From an uncultured Muribaculaceae bacterium (GTDB taxonomy: Bacteria > Bacteroidota > Bacteroidia > Bacteroidales > Muribaculaceae): a stretch of 25,797 nt of DNA. A model generated the notes under the pieces. The model was not told where the DNA came from. It ran no database searches and saw only the letters and a program-made list of their open reading frames with translations. This document shows, one piece after another, positions 14,753-23,741 of the stretch (positions within the stretch are counted from its first letter, which is position 1; each line of letters begins with the position of its first letter). Where the stretch lies: assembly GCA_910589095.1 (NCBI GenBank), contig CAJUSN010000018.1:1-25797 (forward strand). The letters are read 5' to 3'. A program made the translations under genes and the position numbers.

Positions 14753-16613
14753 ATATTTTCAGGGAGAACCCACCGAAAGCAGTGAATCCGGGCATCGGGT
14801 AACCTCGATTGATTGTGTAACTTGCATCGGTTATGTTTTCAAGCCTGACGAAAATATCAAGGTAACGCCACACCTTGTAAGTCACCTTGCTGTCAAGCAA
14901 TGCGTAGTTCTGACGGGCCATCCCTTCGGAAACAAATAGTCCCGAGGTCCCTTTTAGAGCCAAGGCAACCGATAGCTTCGGTGTGACTTGCATGTCGGCA
15001 CCTATGTAATATTGGTGCTTCGGTGCCCCTGTCAGGTTATCCAGCGATGTGTGGAGATAGCTATATGTTGCGTTGATCCACAAATTGTCAAGCGGATGGC
15101 TACGAGCAGAAAGTTCCACACCCTTGTTGATGAACTTACCGGTGTTTTGGTTCTTATTGTCAATGGTCTGTATCAGATTGGATCCACGGCTGAAATAGAG
15201 TGTCATATCGCCTGAGAAATAACGCGATGGATGCCATGCCACCGACACCTCATAGTTCCACATCCTCTCAGGATTCAAATCAGGATTTGCCATGCGGTAA
15301 AGATACAATTCCCGAAAAGATGGGTTGCGATAGCCCATGGCAAGATTTCCTTTCAAAGTGAGATTGGCTCCCGGATTGACCGACACCCCCGCCTGAGGCA
15401 CCCATCGGGTATGGAACATGTCGCTATTGGCCATTCGTAAACCTCCGTTAACGGTGAGGAGTGAGGAGATGAGCTGCTGTGACAGGGTTAGGTAGGGCGA
15501 ATATTCACTTATGGCCTTACGTTCCATGGTTGAAAGCGATCCGGGTGTGTGGACTGTTCCGCCCGACACGGGTATCTCACCTGTATAACGGTCAAAATCA
15601 AAACCGACAGTCAGCGCAGCCCCGGTCCATGGAGTGAAATTCTGATAGAGAAGAACTCCAAACCTGTTGTCCTTACTGTGGAAGTGGCGCGGATCATCCA
15701 CAAAATGATTCCCATAGCTATAATAAACACGCGCAACTCCGGAGGTGGAGGCATAACGGTTGCTCACAGTTACGGATGTTTCACCGCGCACAATGTCCTG
15801 ATGATACACATCCGAGGATTCAGGATTGGATAATTTGGGATAAATAGGGTCATCCCCAATGAATTTCATCAGCGTGAGATCGGCCGAAGCTTTCCATTGG
15901 TCAGAGAAATCATACCCGACTTTTGCGTAACCGTCGGCCTGACTGAAATCAAAGCCACGGACGGTTCCATCGGTGCGTCCGTAGGATGCGGATACAAACG
16001 AGGAGAAACGTCCGAAACGACAAGAATTGGATAAAGACGACAGCCAGGTGTTGTAAGATCCATACTGCGATGTCAGAGCTGTGTGAACGCCCTGTTCTTC
16101 AGGTTTGCGCGTAATTATGTTTATAGCTCCCGCCATGGCGTTTGACCCGTAAAGCACCGAACCGGGACCACGCAACACCTCTACACGCTCCACCTGTTCC
16201 TTGCCATAGAAATCAGCCACGTGATGGGAATATATTCCGGCAAACTGAGGCTGCCCATCCACCATCATAAGCACGGCGCTTGCTCTGTCGCCACCAACAC
16301 CACGGAGCTTGATGTGCCCGGCACCTCCGTTACTCACACCGAAGCCAAACACGCTCCTTTCCGATACGAAAAGGCCCGGTACCATACCTGAAATGGCCGA
16401 CAGCACCTGAGTGGACCCGGTTGACTCAAGCTTGCGGCGCCCAACCACCGATACAGTGTAAGGGAGCAACTTGCGGTCAACGTCCAGATTGGAGCCAGTT
16501 ACAACCACCTCTCCCGGCGCCACAACAGAATCTGCCCATTCCGGCGTATTGGCAATGGCTGGGAAGGCGAGGGCGGAAATCACCGTCGCGAATAAAGCCT
16601 TACGCATGTACAT
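14751..16613 (-). CDS. TonB-dependent outer membrane receptor
   Basis: A 620-residue receptor for energy-dependent uptake across the outer membrane. After the signal peptide (MYMRKALFATVISALAFPAIA) comes a short TonB-box-like EVVVTG. The plug domain (about 45-165) contains LSAISGMVPGLFV, IKLRGVGG, VLMMVDGQPQF, VERVEVLRGPGSVLYGSNAM and GAINIITRKP. The rest is the 22-strand barrel, with the C-terminal VRLENITDASY signature and an aromatic-rich end. It lacks the carboxypeptidase-like N-terminal domain of SusC-type receptors, so it is closer to the BtuB/CirA/FepA class for metal complexes or cofactors. It starts 4 nt after the DUF362 gene ends, so the two are co-transcribed. Met3 (16607) is an equally plausible start. 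The ligand is unknown. Confidence 0.92.
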   Translation of the reverse strand: MYMRKALFATVISALAFPAIANTPEWADSVVAPGEVVVTGSNLDVDRKLLPYTVSVVGRRKLESTGSTQVLSAISGMVPGLFVSERSVFGFGVSNGGAGHIKLRGVGGDRASAVLMMVDGQPQFAGIYSHHVADFYGKEQVERVEVLRGPGSVLYGSNAMAGAINIITRKPEEQGVHTALTSQYGSYNTWLSSLSNSCRFGRFSSFVSASYGRTDGTVRGFDFSQADGYAKVGYDFSDQWKASADLTLMKFIGDDPIYPKLSNPESSDVYHQDIVRGETSVTVSNRYASTSGVARVYYSYGNHFVDDPRHFHSKDNRFGVLLYQNFTPWTGAALTVGFDFDRYTGEIPVSGGTVHTPGSLSTMERKAISEYSPYLTLSQQLISSLLTVNGGLRMANSDMFHTRWVPQAGVSVNPGANLTLKGNLAMGYRNPSFRELYLYRMANPDLNPERMWNYEVSVAWHPSRYFSGDMTLYFSRGSNLIQTIDNKNQNTGKFINKGVELSARSHPLDNLWINATYSYLHTSLDNLTGAPKHQYYIGADMQVTPKLSVALALKGTSGLFVSEGMARQNYALLDSKVTYKVWRYLDIFVRLENITDASYTINRGYPMPGFTAFGGFSLKI

Positions 16614-16617
16614 GAAA

Positions 16618-17580
16618 TCAATCGATGCTGATTATTTCATAGTCAAGCGAGCCAAGCCCTATAGCCGCTGCATGGTCAATGGTATGCGTTCCATGGCGGC
16701 TGTTTATACGCTCAATGAGAGGGGCATTATCATTGCCTTCGGTGGCCTTCATGTTGAAAATGATGTCAACGCAGGCCTTATCAAGCGCAACGGGGTCAGT
16801 TGAGGCAAGAATACCATAGTCAGCCAGCCGTGATGCCTCGGGGTGACCGTTGCAATCACAATCAACCGACATATTGTTCATCACATTGATATAAATGATA
16901 TTGTCTCCGAAATAGTCATGAACTCCTTGCGCCGCGGCTGCCATTGACTCAAGGAAAAGATCCTGTTCTGGAAGATTATCCCACAATTGTTCGGGCTTAT
17001 CCGTTACGCCTGCGGTGTGGATATAGGTTTTCCCATCGGCCGACGCCACTCCGATACTCGCATTTTTGAGCACACCGCCGAAACCACCCATAGCGTGTCC
17101 CTTGAAGTGAGCAAGATTAATCATATAAGTATAACGCGGCAAGTGACTCCCCACTATGTCATACTTGATGTGCCGGCGGTCACGCACCGGAATTTTCATC
17201 TGGCCCTCCTCATCCATCAGATCAACCGGAGCTATAGAGTCATAGCCATGATCGTGAACGGTTTGCCAATGAGCCTCAAAGGTGTTTCGTTTGCCATTAT
17301 AGGCAGTGTTGCACTCAACCAATGTACCATGAACTGAATCAACAAGGTTCTTGATAAGTGTAGGCTTGAGATAGTGGTTATTGCCTGCTTCGCCTGTACT
17401 GATTTTCACAGCCACACGGTGTCCATCGGCCGGCCGACCCAACGCCTTGTAGATTTTCACCAACGCCTCGGGAGAAATCTCACGAGTCATAAACACTTTG
17501 GACTGTGCCTGCGCGCTGAAGGCCGCCGCCAACGCCACAGCGGCCAGCGCCGCCTTACGGAAAATAGAAGAAGTCATCAT
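16618..17580 (-). CDS. Exported DUF362 domain protein
   Basis: A 320-residue protein with a Sec signal peptide (ending SAQAQ, about residue 26). The DUF362 fold is shown by NLAHFKGHAMGGFGGVLKN (about 155-173), SIGVASADGK, and the distal block GILASTDPVALDKACVDII. Between them is SVDCDCNGHPEAS with a Cys-x-Cys pair, a potential metal or cluster ligand. DUF362 proteins often carry or accompany ferredoxin-like 4Fe-4S domains; no CxxCxxC motif is present here. It is the first gene of a two-gene operon with the TonB receptor (4-nt gap). A periplasmic partner in handling the imported ligand, for example a metal or cofactor, is therefore a reasonable inference. The family is secure; the function is unknown. 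Confidence 0.85.
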   Translation of the reverse strand: MMTSSIFRKAALAAVALAAAFSAQAQSKVFMTREISPEALVKIYKALGRPADGHRVAVKISTGEAGNNHYLKPTLIKNLVDSVHGTLVECNTAYNGKRNTFEAHWQTVHDHGYDSIAPVDLMDEEGQMKIPVRDRRHIKYDIVGSHLPRYTYMINLAHFKGHAMGGFGGVLKNASIGVASADGKTYIHTAGVTDKPEQLWDNLPEQDLFLESMAAAAQGVHDYFGDNIIYINVMNNMSVDCDCNGHPEASRLADYGILASTDPVALDKACVDIIFNMKATEGNDNAPLIERINSRHGTHTIDHAAAIGLGSLDYEIISID

Positions 17581-17620
17581 TGCTTGAATTTGATAATGAA
17601 AGCATTATTTTTTCACGTTG

Positions 17621-17649
17621 CAAAGTTAATGCCGTTCATCCAAACCAAA
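17621..17649 (-). promoter_or_regulatory. Promoter of the DUF362-TonB receptor operon
   Basis: TAACTTTG (17621-17628, minus strand) is a perfect -7 element. TTTG at 17646-17649 gives a 17-bp spacer, slightly short of the usual 19. The predicted start is near 17614, with a leader of about 34 nt. Confidence 0.6.
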
Positions 17650-17787
17650 CACACCATTATTTCGGATTATCTTACCATTTTTTCGGTTAAGCATCCATAA
17701 AACCATATACGCCTTGAATTCAGCTGATTCACATTCAATATTTGTATGTAACCGGATCAAATAAATATTAAATCTGAGACCCTTTAT

Positions 17788-17822
17788 AAAAAAATACGCC
17801 GCGAGTTAAGCGACGTATTTTT
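17788..17822 (-). terminator. Terminator of the RND efflux operon
   Basis: On the minus strand AAAAATACG and GCG pair with CGC and CGTATTTTT across 17822-17791 (one mismatch, 7-nt loop), and the hairpin runs into seven T (positions 17794-17788). The shape is nearly symmetric and could stop transcription in both directions. It lies about 50 bases past the outer membrane factor stop. Confidence 0.8.
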
Positions 17823-17872
17823 GAGGAGCGAGGAGCCGTGAGCAAAAACAATCGGGGAGAGATAATTTTATA

Positions 17873-19246
17873 TTATTGATCAGCCCCGCCACCAAGAGCT
17901 TTATACAGAGTGACTACGGATTGGAGCTGATTGACCTTGTCGGCCACAAGATTGAGTCGAGACGCGAGCAAATCCTGATGAGAAGCAAGCAGTTCAAGAT
18001 ATGTGGCGTTATTGGTGCGGAAAAGCAGTTCGTTGGATTTCACAGTTTTTTCCAATGCAAGGCTCTGGGAGGTGTGAAAAGCCAAATCATTACCATAAGA
18101 TTCAATTGCAAACAATGCGTCGTTCACCTCCTGGCCGGCATTCAGCAACGTCTGCCGGTAATTTAGGAGCGCTATATGTTCTTCATCTTCCGACACTCGC
18201 AAATTGGCTTTCAATTGGCCTCGCTGAAAGATAGGCTGGGTGACCGAGCCGAGGGCCGAAAGAAGCCATCCTCCCGGATTGGTCACAGCTTTACCTAAAG
18301 CATCGGTCCAGCCTGCGGAACCACCTATGACAAGCGAGGGATAAAACGCGGCACGCGATTGGTTGACTGTATAAAATGATGCAGCCAACGCCATCTCCGA
18401 CGCAACCACATCCGGACGGTTGGATAGCAGCTGCAGGGGTATTCCAACTCTTATGTCGGCAGGCACCGACTGAGCATCGAGTGTGTTACGCGCAATAGGC
18501 CTATAAGTGGTACCGATTAGTGTACACAGAGAGTTTTCGGTCTTGCGGAGCTGCCTGCGGAGTGTGTTGTGAGTCGAGAGCAATCCTTCAAGATTCGCTT
18601 GAGCTTGAGTCAATGCATTTTCACGCACTCCACCAACCTTGAATTGCAGTTCCATTGTACGCACCTGCTCGCGCCACACCTCAATGGTTTGCGCACTGAT
18701 GTCAATCTGGCTGTCAAGCATAAGGAGCGCATAATAGGCATTTGCTACAGATGCTATGAGACTGGAGCGTACCGAGCGGGCGTAAGCCGATTGCTGCAGC
18801 AGTAGCATCTGCTGCTCCTTTTTGGCATTGCGCAATTTACCAAACAGGTCAACCTCCCAGCTCACATTCACCGGAATCTGATAAGTGGTCGTGGGCGATT
18901 TTCCTCCTATACTTGACACCGATACATCAGGTTGCAAAGCTACCGAAGGATAGAATGCCAGCTTGGCTGCACTGAGTGCGGCATTTGCCTCGTCAATGCG
19001 GAGCATGGCCACTTGTAAATCTGTATTGTTATCAAGTGCCTCATCAATCAGATTCTGCAGATGAGCGTCGCTGAAAAGATCGCGCCATGGCACATTTCCG
19101 AGTGACGAAAGGGTATCAGCTCTCATCATTGTCGAATCGCTATAGAGATCCGTCACCGGTAGGCCTTCGGGACGGCTGTAATCCTTGTAGAGATTACAGC
19201 CGGTCAGGCCCAAGGTAAGTAAAACAGTTATAGGTAAGATTTTCAT
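17873..19246 (-). CDS. RND efflux outer membrane factor (OprM/NodT-type TolC family lipoprotein)
   Basis: A 457-residue outer membrane channel subunit of a tripartite efflux pump. It has a lipoprotein signal, MKILPITVLLTLGLTGC, with lipid on Cys17, followed by family-typical NLYKDYSRPEG. Two repeats of the outer membrane efflux domain follow: residues about 50-245 (WRDLFSDAHLQNLIDEAL, then LAFYPSVALQPDVSVSS) and about 255-455 (IPLQLLSNRPDVVASEMAL, then AAFYPSLVIGGSAGW). The long helical stretches form the periplasmic tunnel. The GIPLQLLSNRPDV block is diagnostic. It is the last gene of the operon, overlapping the pump gene by 4 bp, and is followed by a terminator. Confidence 0.93.
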   Translation of the reverse strand: MKILPITVLLTLGLTGCNLYKDYSRPEGLPVTDLYSDSTMMRADTLSSLGNVPWRDLFSDAHLQNLIDEALDNNTDLQVAMLRIDEANAALSAAKLAFYPSVALQPDVSVSSIGGKSPTTTYQIPVNVSWEVDLFGKLRNAKKEQQMLLLQQSAYARSVRSSLIASVANAYYALLMLDSQIDISAQTIEVWREQVRTMELQFKVGGVRENALTQAQANLEGLLSTHNTLRRQLRKTENSLCTLIGTTYRPIARNTLDAQSVPADIRVGIPLQLLSNRPDVVASEMALAASFYTVNQSRAAFYPSLVIGGSAGWTDALGKAVTNPGGWLLSALGSVTQPIFQRGQLKANLRVSEDEEHIALLNYRQTLLNAGQEVNDALFAIESYGNDLAFHTSQSLALEKTVKSNELLFRTNNATYLELLASHQDLLASRLNLVADKVNQLQSVVTLYKALGGGADQ

Positions 19247-22200
19247 TTCGAAAGTTGTTTTTCTTTTTCACGTTCTTTACGGCGACGTCCCATCACCTTC
19301 TCCTCGATCCACTGGAAGGTTATGAAGAAGGCCGGAGTAACAAACAGCAGACCTACCGTACCGATGATCATTCCTCCAACCACACCCACACCGAGCGAAG
19401 TGTTACCATTGGCACCTACTCCGGTGGCGAACATCAATGGAAGAAGACCGAAAATCATGGTAAGTGCCGTCATGAGAATTGGGCGGAGGCGCACTGAAGC
19501 AGCCGACATGGCGGCCTGGGTTAGCGACATTCCGGCGCGGCGACGCTCTGTTCCGTATTCAGTAAGAAGAATTGCCGTTTTTGCCAAAAGACCTATGAGC
19601 ATGATAAGACCTGTTTGCAGATAGATGTTATTCTCTATGCCCCACAACTTGGCAAACAGGAAGCTACCCATCAATCCGAACGGCACGGAGAGGATTACGG
19701 CGAGCGGGATGAAGAGGCTTTCATACAGAGCACACAGAATGAGATATATGAAGAGCACACATATTCCGTAAATAATAACGGTGGTGTGGCTATTGCCGGT
19801 CTGCTCCTCTTCACGCGTCATACCTGAGAATTCAAAGCCAAAGCCGGTGGGCAATGTTTCGGCTGCCACTTCATTAATGGCGTTGATCACGTCGCCCGAG
19901 CTATAGCCTTGCGCTGGCATACCCTGCACATTTATAGCTGCAAACATATTGAACCTCATCAACGATTCAGCTCCATAGGTTTTAGTTAGCGTTACAAACT
20001 GGCTTATCGGTGCCATTCCTCCCGATGTGCGCACATATATATTATCAAGAGCCTCAAGGGCGTTGCGATAATTGTAAGGTGCCTGGACAATTACACGATA
20101 AATCTTAGTGAAGCGGTTGAAGTTTGAAGCATAGATACTTCCGAAATAACCTGACAGCACATCAAGAACCTCGCTGGTTGTTGTACCGGCACGTTGGCAT
20201 TGCGCCTCATCTACATCAATTGTGTACTGAGGGAAATTGGCGCTGAACGAAGTCTGCGCCATTTCTATTTCAGGACGCTGATTCAGAGCCGCCAGGAAGT
20301 CGGTGGTCACCTTGCTGAGTTCATCGTAACCTTTGCCCGAACGGTCTTGCACGTAGACATCGAAGCTGTTACCGGATCCGTAGCCTTGAATCATAGGTGG
20401 AGCGAATATGAACAGACGGGCATTTTTAATATGTGCCGTGCGCCGATAAATCTCAGATCGGATGGCATCCACATTGTCATCCTTGCCTGTTCGCTCATCC
20501 CATGGTTTAAGCTTGATAATGAACATACCGTGAGAAGAACCATTGCCGGAAGCCATACCGAAGCCGGCCACCATATTGAAATTGTCAATCTGCGGCATCT
20601 GCTTAAGTTCGGCCTGAATCTCCTGCATGATGGACTCGGTTTCAGCAAGAGTGCTTCCCGCGGGCGAATCAAAACTCATGAAAATGGTACCCGTATCCTC
20701 ATTGGGAACAAGACCGGTTTTGGTGGTGGACATGAGCCATACCAGGAGTGCACAAGCCCCTGCAAGGACAGTCCATCCGAGCCATTTGTGCTTGATGAAG
20801 AAAAACACACCGCGCACATATTTATTCACAATCTTTTTGAATCCAGCATCAAAAGCCAGGCGGAAGCGTGTGGAGAATTCAAGCTTCGTGCCTTCGCTCA
20901 CATCTTGATTCGGACGGAGCAAGAGTGCACAGAGTGCGGGTGACAAGGTGAGTGCATTGATTGCGGAAATACCTACGGCTACCGCCATTGTGATACCAAA
21001 CTGAGTGTAAAACACTCCGGAAGTTCCACCCATGAACGACACTGGCACGAACACAGCCATGAACACGAGAGTGGACGTAACCAATGCTGATGACACGCCA
21101 CCCATCGCGTCGACCGCTGCCTTATAAGTGGACTTATAGCCTTCATCAAACTTCGTTTGCACCGCTTCGACCACAATAATGGCATCATCCACAATGGTTC
21201 CGATTGCGAGTACGAGCGCGAAAAGAGTCAGCAGATTGATACTGAATCCGGCAAGATAGAGCACCGCGAACGTACCGATCAATGACACGAAGATACTAAT
21301 TGTTGGAATGAGAGTGGAGCGAGGATTCTGGAGGAAGAAATAAACCACCAGCACCACCAAGAGAATAGCTTCAAGGAGTGTTTCGATCACCTTGTCGATC
21401 GAAGCGTCAAGGAAGGTCTTTGTACTCATGAGCTGCACCAGCTCCACATCATCGGGCAGCGATTTCTTCACTTGCTCCAGATAGTCCTCGATATTTATGA
21501 TGATTTCGTTGGCATTGGATCCCGAAATCTGATTGATCATACAGGTTGCACCGGGCAATCCGTTCACAAACCCTTTGTAGGAATAGCTTTGAGCTCCCAG
21601 CGTAACATCCGCAACATCTTTGAGCCGCAAAATACGTCCGTCGTCAAAAGCCTTGATGATGATTTCCTCAAACTCACTTTCTTCTTCCAGACGTCCGCGA
21701 TATTTCAACGTGTACTGGAACACATTTTCAGAGTCCTCACCAATGGCACCTGTAGAAGCCTCGATGTTTTGGCTCGACAATGCTGCAGTGACATCGGCGG
21801 GAACCAATCCATACTGAGCCATCACGTCAGGCTTGAGCCAAATACGCATTGCGTAAGCTCCACCCATCACATTTACTTCTCCAACACCGGTGATTCGCTG
21901 AATACCGGGTTTCACGTTGATGTTCATGTAGTTGGTAAGGAATGTCTCATCATAAGTGCCGTTGGGACTGAAGAGCCCGAACACCATCAGAGTACTGTTC
22001 TGACGCTTACGGGTGGTTACTCCTACTTTAGTTACCTCGGCAGGAAGAAGGGCCGTGGCGGTTGATACACTATTCTGTACATTCACAGCGGCCATGTCAC
22101 CATTGCTTCCTTGCTTGAAGAAAATGGTTACTTCGCCGCTTCCGGTGTTACTTGCGGTGGAAGTCATATAGGTCATGTTCTCCACACCATTGATGGCTTC

Positions 22201-22401
22201 CTCAAGCGGTACAATCACACTCTTCTGTACCGTCTCGGCATTGGCACCACTATACGTGGCCGACACGCGCACAGTTGGGGGCGCAATATCGGGATACTGT
22301 TCAACGGCAAGTCCGAAAAGACCGATCAATCCGGCCACCACAATGACCACCGAGATGACAATCGACAGGATGGGCCTGTCTATGAATCTCTGTATGTTCA
22401 T
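19243..22401 (-). CDS. RND multidrug efflux pump, HAE1 family (AcrB-like)
   Basis: A 1052-residue inner membrane proton-driven drug exporter of full family length. TM1 is at about 10-30. A porter domain, TM2-6 (about 340-475), TM7 (about 545-560), the second porter domain and TM8-12 (about 870-1035) follow. The proton-relay residues are all present: Asp405 and Asp406 in AIGTIVDDAIIVVE, Lys941 in GLLAKTAILLTEYG and Arg971 in VRLRPILMTAL; they align with AcrB Asp407, Asp408, Lys940 and Arg971. The start MNIQRFIDRPILSIVISVVI is classic for the family. The gene overlaps the adaptor gene upstream and the outer membrane factor downstream by 4 bp each. Heavy-metal (CzcA-type) exporters are excluded by these TM4 and TM10 motifs. 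The substrates are unknown. Confidence 0.96.
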   Translation of the reverse strand: MNIQRFIDRPILSIVISVVIVVAGLIGLFGLAVEQYPDIAPPTVRVSATYSGANAETVQKSVIVPLEEAINGVENMTYMTSTASNTGSGEVTIFFKQGSNGDMAAVNVQNSVSTATALLPAEVTKVGVTTRKRQNSTLMVFGLFSPNGTYDETFLTNYMNINVKPGIQRITGVGEVNVMGGAYAMRIWLKPDVMAQYGLVPADVTAALSSQNIEASTGAIGEDSENVFQYTLKYRGRLEEESEFEEIIIKAFDDGRILRLKDVADVTLGAQSYSYKGFVNGLPGATCMINQISGSNANEIIINIEDYLEQVKKSLPDDVELVQLMSTKTFLDASIDKVIETLLEAILLVVLVVYFFLQNPRSTLIPTISIFVSLIGTFAVLYLAGFSINLLTLFALVLAIGTIVDDAIIVVEAVQTKFDEGYKSTYKAAVDAMGGVSSALVTSTLVFMAVFVPVSFMGGTSGVFYTQFGITMAVAVGISAINALTLSPALCALLLRPNQDVSEGTKLEFSTRFRLAFDAGFKKIVNKYVRGVFFFIKHKWLGWTVLAGACALLVWLMSTTKTGLVPNEDTGTIFMSFDSPAGSTLAETESIMQEIQAELKQMPQIDNFNMVAGFGMASGNGSSHGMFIIKLKPWDERTGKDDNVDAIRSEIYRRTAHIKNARLFIFAPPMIQGYGSGNSFDVYVQDRSGKGYDELSKVTTDFLAALNQRPEIEMAQTSFSANFPQYTIDVDEAQCQRAGTTTSEVLDVLSGYFGSIYASNFNRFTKIYRVIVQAPYNYRNALEALDNIYVRTSGGMAPISQFVTLTKTYGAESLMRFNMFAAINVQGMPAQGYSSGDVINAINEVAAETLPTGFGFEFSGMTREEEQTGNSHTTVIIYGICVLFIYLILCALYESLFIPLAVILSVPFGLMGSFLFAKLWGIENNIYLQTGLIMLIGLLAKTAILLTEYGTERRRAGMSLTQAAMSAASVRLRPILMTALTMIFGLLPLMFATGVGANGNTSLGVGVVGGMIIGTVGLLFVTPAFFITFQWIEEKVMGRRRKEREKEKQLSK

Positions 22402-23558
22402 TTCTTTTCCTCCTTCTTATCGGATTTATCTGTCGTATTTGTAGCCTTTGGCTTCATGGGCGCAACCTTGGTTCCTGCTTTAAGCAAACCGGCTCCCTCC
22501 GCCACAATAGTATCGCCCGTGGCTATACCTGACATGACGATATACTCCTTGCCGTCGTTGATCTTGAACACCTCAATGGGGGTGGAGACAGTTGTTCCGC
22601 CTACAACCTTATAGGTGAATATCCGGTTTTGGATCTCATAAGTAGCTCCCTGGGGAATCACAAGCGATTCGGGTCGGTTATAAGCAAGAATCACATTGGC
22701 CGACCCCCCACTCAGTAGCTTACCCTCGGCATTAGGGAAATTTGCGCGGAGCGAAACAGTACCCGTGGTTTTGTCAACCATACCGCTTATCACATCGATC
22801 TGTCCTTCATGTCCATATACCGAACCATCCTTGAGTTCCAACGTCACTGGAGGATAAGACTTTGACGCCTCGGCCATCGAGCCGTACTTCGAAGCGAGTT
22901 CCAGCGCCTGCTTTTCACTCATTGAAAAATAAGCATACATACGGGTGTTGTCCGAAACTGTAATGAGCGGTTCGGACATTGTTGGACCTACCAGAGCCCC
23001 AATGCGAAACGATGTCATGCCCGCAATGCCATCCACCGGGCTTTTCACCTCGGTATATGACAGATTGTTTTGAGCATCCCGCAACTGAGCTTTGGCTTCC
23101 TGAAGGGATGCCTCAGCGCTTTTATATGAATTTTGCGCCGTACGGAGTTCATAATCTGATATGACCTTTTCCTTGAAGAGCTCTTCCTTACCTTCAAGAG
23201 TCAGTTTGGCATTAGCCAATGTGGCTTGCGCAGTGGCCACTGCTGCCTGCGCTTTCTGCAGAGCCGCCTGATATGGCACTTGATCAATAACAAACAGCAC
23301 TTGGCCTTTCTTAACCTTGGCGCCCTCATCGATACACACTTTGGTGATGAGGCCAGAAACCTCGGGACGGACCTCTACATCCTGCTGGCCTTCAAGCACG
23401 GCAGTGTATTTTACTGAGAGATTACGGTCCTCCGGTTTCACAACCAGGAGCGGGTACTCTTGGGGAGCCTCAGATTTTTGTTCCTCGCTTCCGCCTCCAC
23501 ATGCTGACAGTGCAAGGCCCAGAAGGATTATACCTATTGGATACTTCTTATCTGACAT
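22398..23558 (-). CDS. RND efflux periplasmic adaptor (MFP/HlyD-like lipoprotein)
   Basis: A 386-residue membrane fusion protein that bridges the inner membrane pump and the outer membrane channel. The start at 23558 gives MSDKKYPIGIILLGLALSAC, a lipoprotein signal. The frame extends 36 codons upstream, but that stretch lies over the promoter and operator. Residues about 47-80 form the first lipoyl half (VEVRPEVSGLITKVCIDEGA). The helical hairpin (about 100-170) is rich in Ala and Lys (QAAVATAQATLANAKLTLEG). The second lipoyl half is SYTEVKSPVDGIAG, followed by the beta-barrel and membrane-proximal domains. The C-terminal 25 residues are Lys-rich. It is the first gene of the operon and overlaps the pump gene by 4 bp. 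Regulation is probably by the divergent AraC-type gene. Confidence 0.94.
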   Translation of the reverse strand: MSDKKYPIGIILLGLALSACGGGSEEQKSEAPQEYPLLVVKPEDRNLSVKYTAVLEGQQDVEVRPEVSGLITKVCIDEGAKVKKGQVLFVIDQVPYQAALQKAQAAVATAQATLANAKLTLEGKEELFKEKVISDYELRTAQNSYKSAEASLQEAKAQLRDAQNNLSYTEVKSPVDGIAGMTSFRIGALVGPTMSEPLITVSDNTRMYAYFSMSEKQALELASKYGSMAEASKSYPPVTLELKDGSVYGHEGQIDVISGMVDKTTGTVSLRANFPNAEGKLLSGGSANVILAYNRPESLVIPQGATYEIQNRIFTYKVVGGTTVSTPIEVFKINDGKEYIVMSGIATGDTIVAEGAGLLKAGTKVAPMKPKATNTTDKSDKKEEKK

Positions 23559-23587
23559 AATTTGATGATGATTTAGATTGAATTGCG

Positions 23588-23595
23588 CAAAATTA
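23588..23595 (-). promoter_or_regulatory. Promoter (-7) of the RND efflux operon
   Basis: TAATTTTG on the minus strand is a perfect TAnnTTTG box, about 37 bases upstream of the adaptor start codon (predicted leader about 23 nt). No -33 TTG is found at 19-21 bp, as expected for an activator-dependent promoter. Confidence 0.5.
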
Positions 23596-23625
23596 CATCC
23601 AATCGCTCCCCTTCTGCTTATACTC

Positions 23626-23663
23626 ATTGGACTCAATATTGTCCAATATGCGCATAATTGGGC
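23626..23663. promoter_or_regulatory. Operator-like repeats between efflux operon and AraC-type gene
   Basis: ATTGGAC (23626-23632) and GTCCAAT (23641-23647) form an inverted repeat with an 8-bp spacer. ATTGGGC at 23657-23663 is a near-perfect direct copy of the first arm at a distance of 31 bp, about three helical turns. Relative to the predicted efflux start (about 23581) they lie at roughly -45 to -82, the usual position for an AraC-family activator. Confidence 0.5.
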
Positions 23664-23713
23664 CATGCAACCATTTTCTGTCGCCTTAATTTTTCCAAAT
23701 GACGCATTGGTGC

Positions 23714-23721
23714 TATATTTG
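23714..23721 (+). promoter_or_regulatory. Promoter (-7) of the AraC-type regulator
   Basis: TATATTTG matches TAnnTTTG exactly; the -33 region is only a T-run (23690-23693, 20-bp spacer). The predicted start is near 23728, so the leader is about 14 nt. Confidence 0.5.
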
Positions 23722-23741
23722 TTGCATTAAAACACTTATCC

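Noticed and set aside
20194..20943. 249-codon plus-strand frame opposite the RND pump gene
   Set aside because: It lies wholly antisense to a highly conserved pump; its composition reflects codon bias of the real gene.
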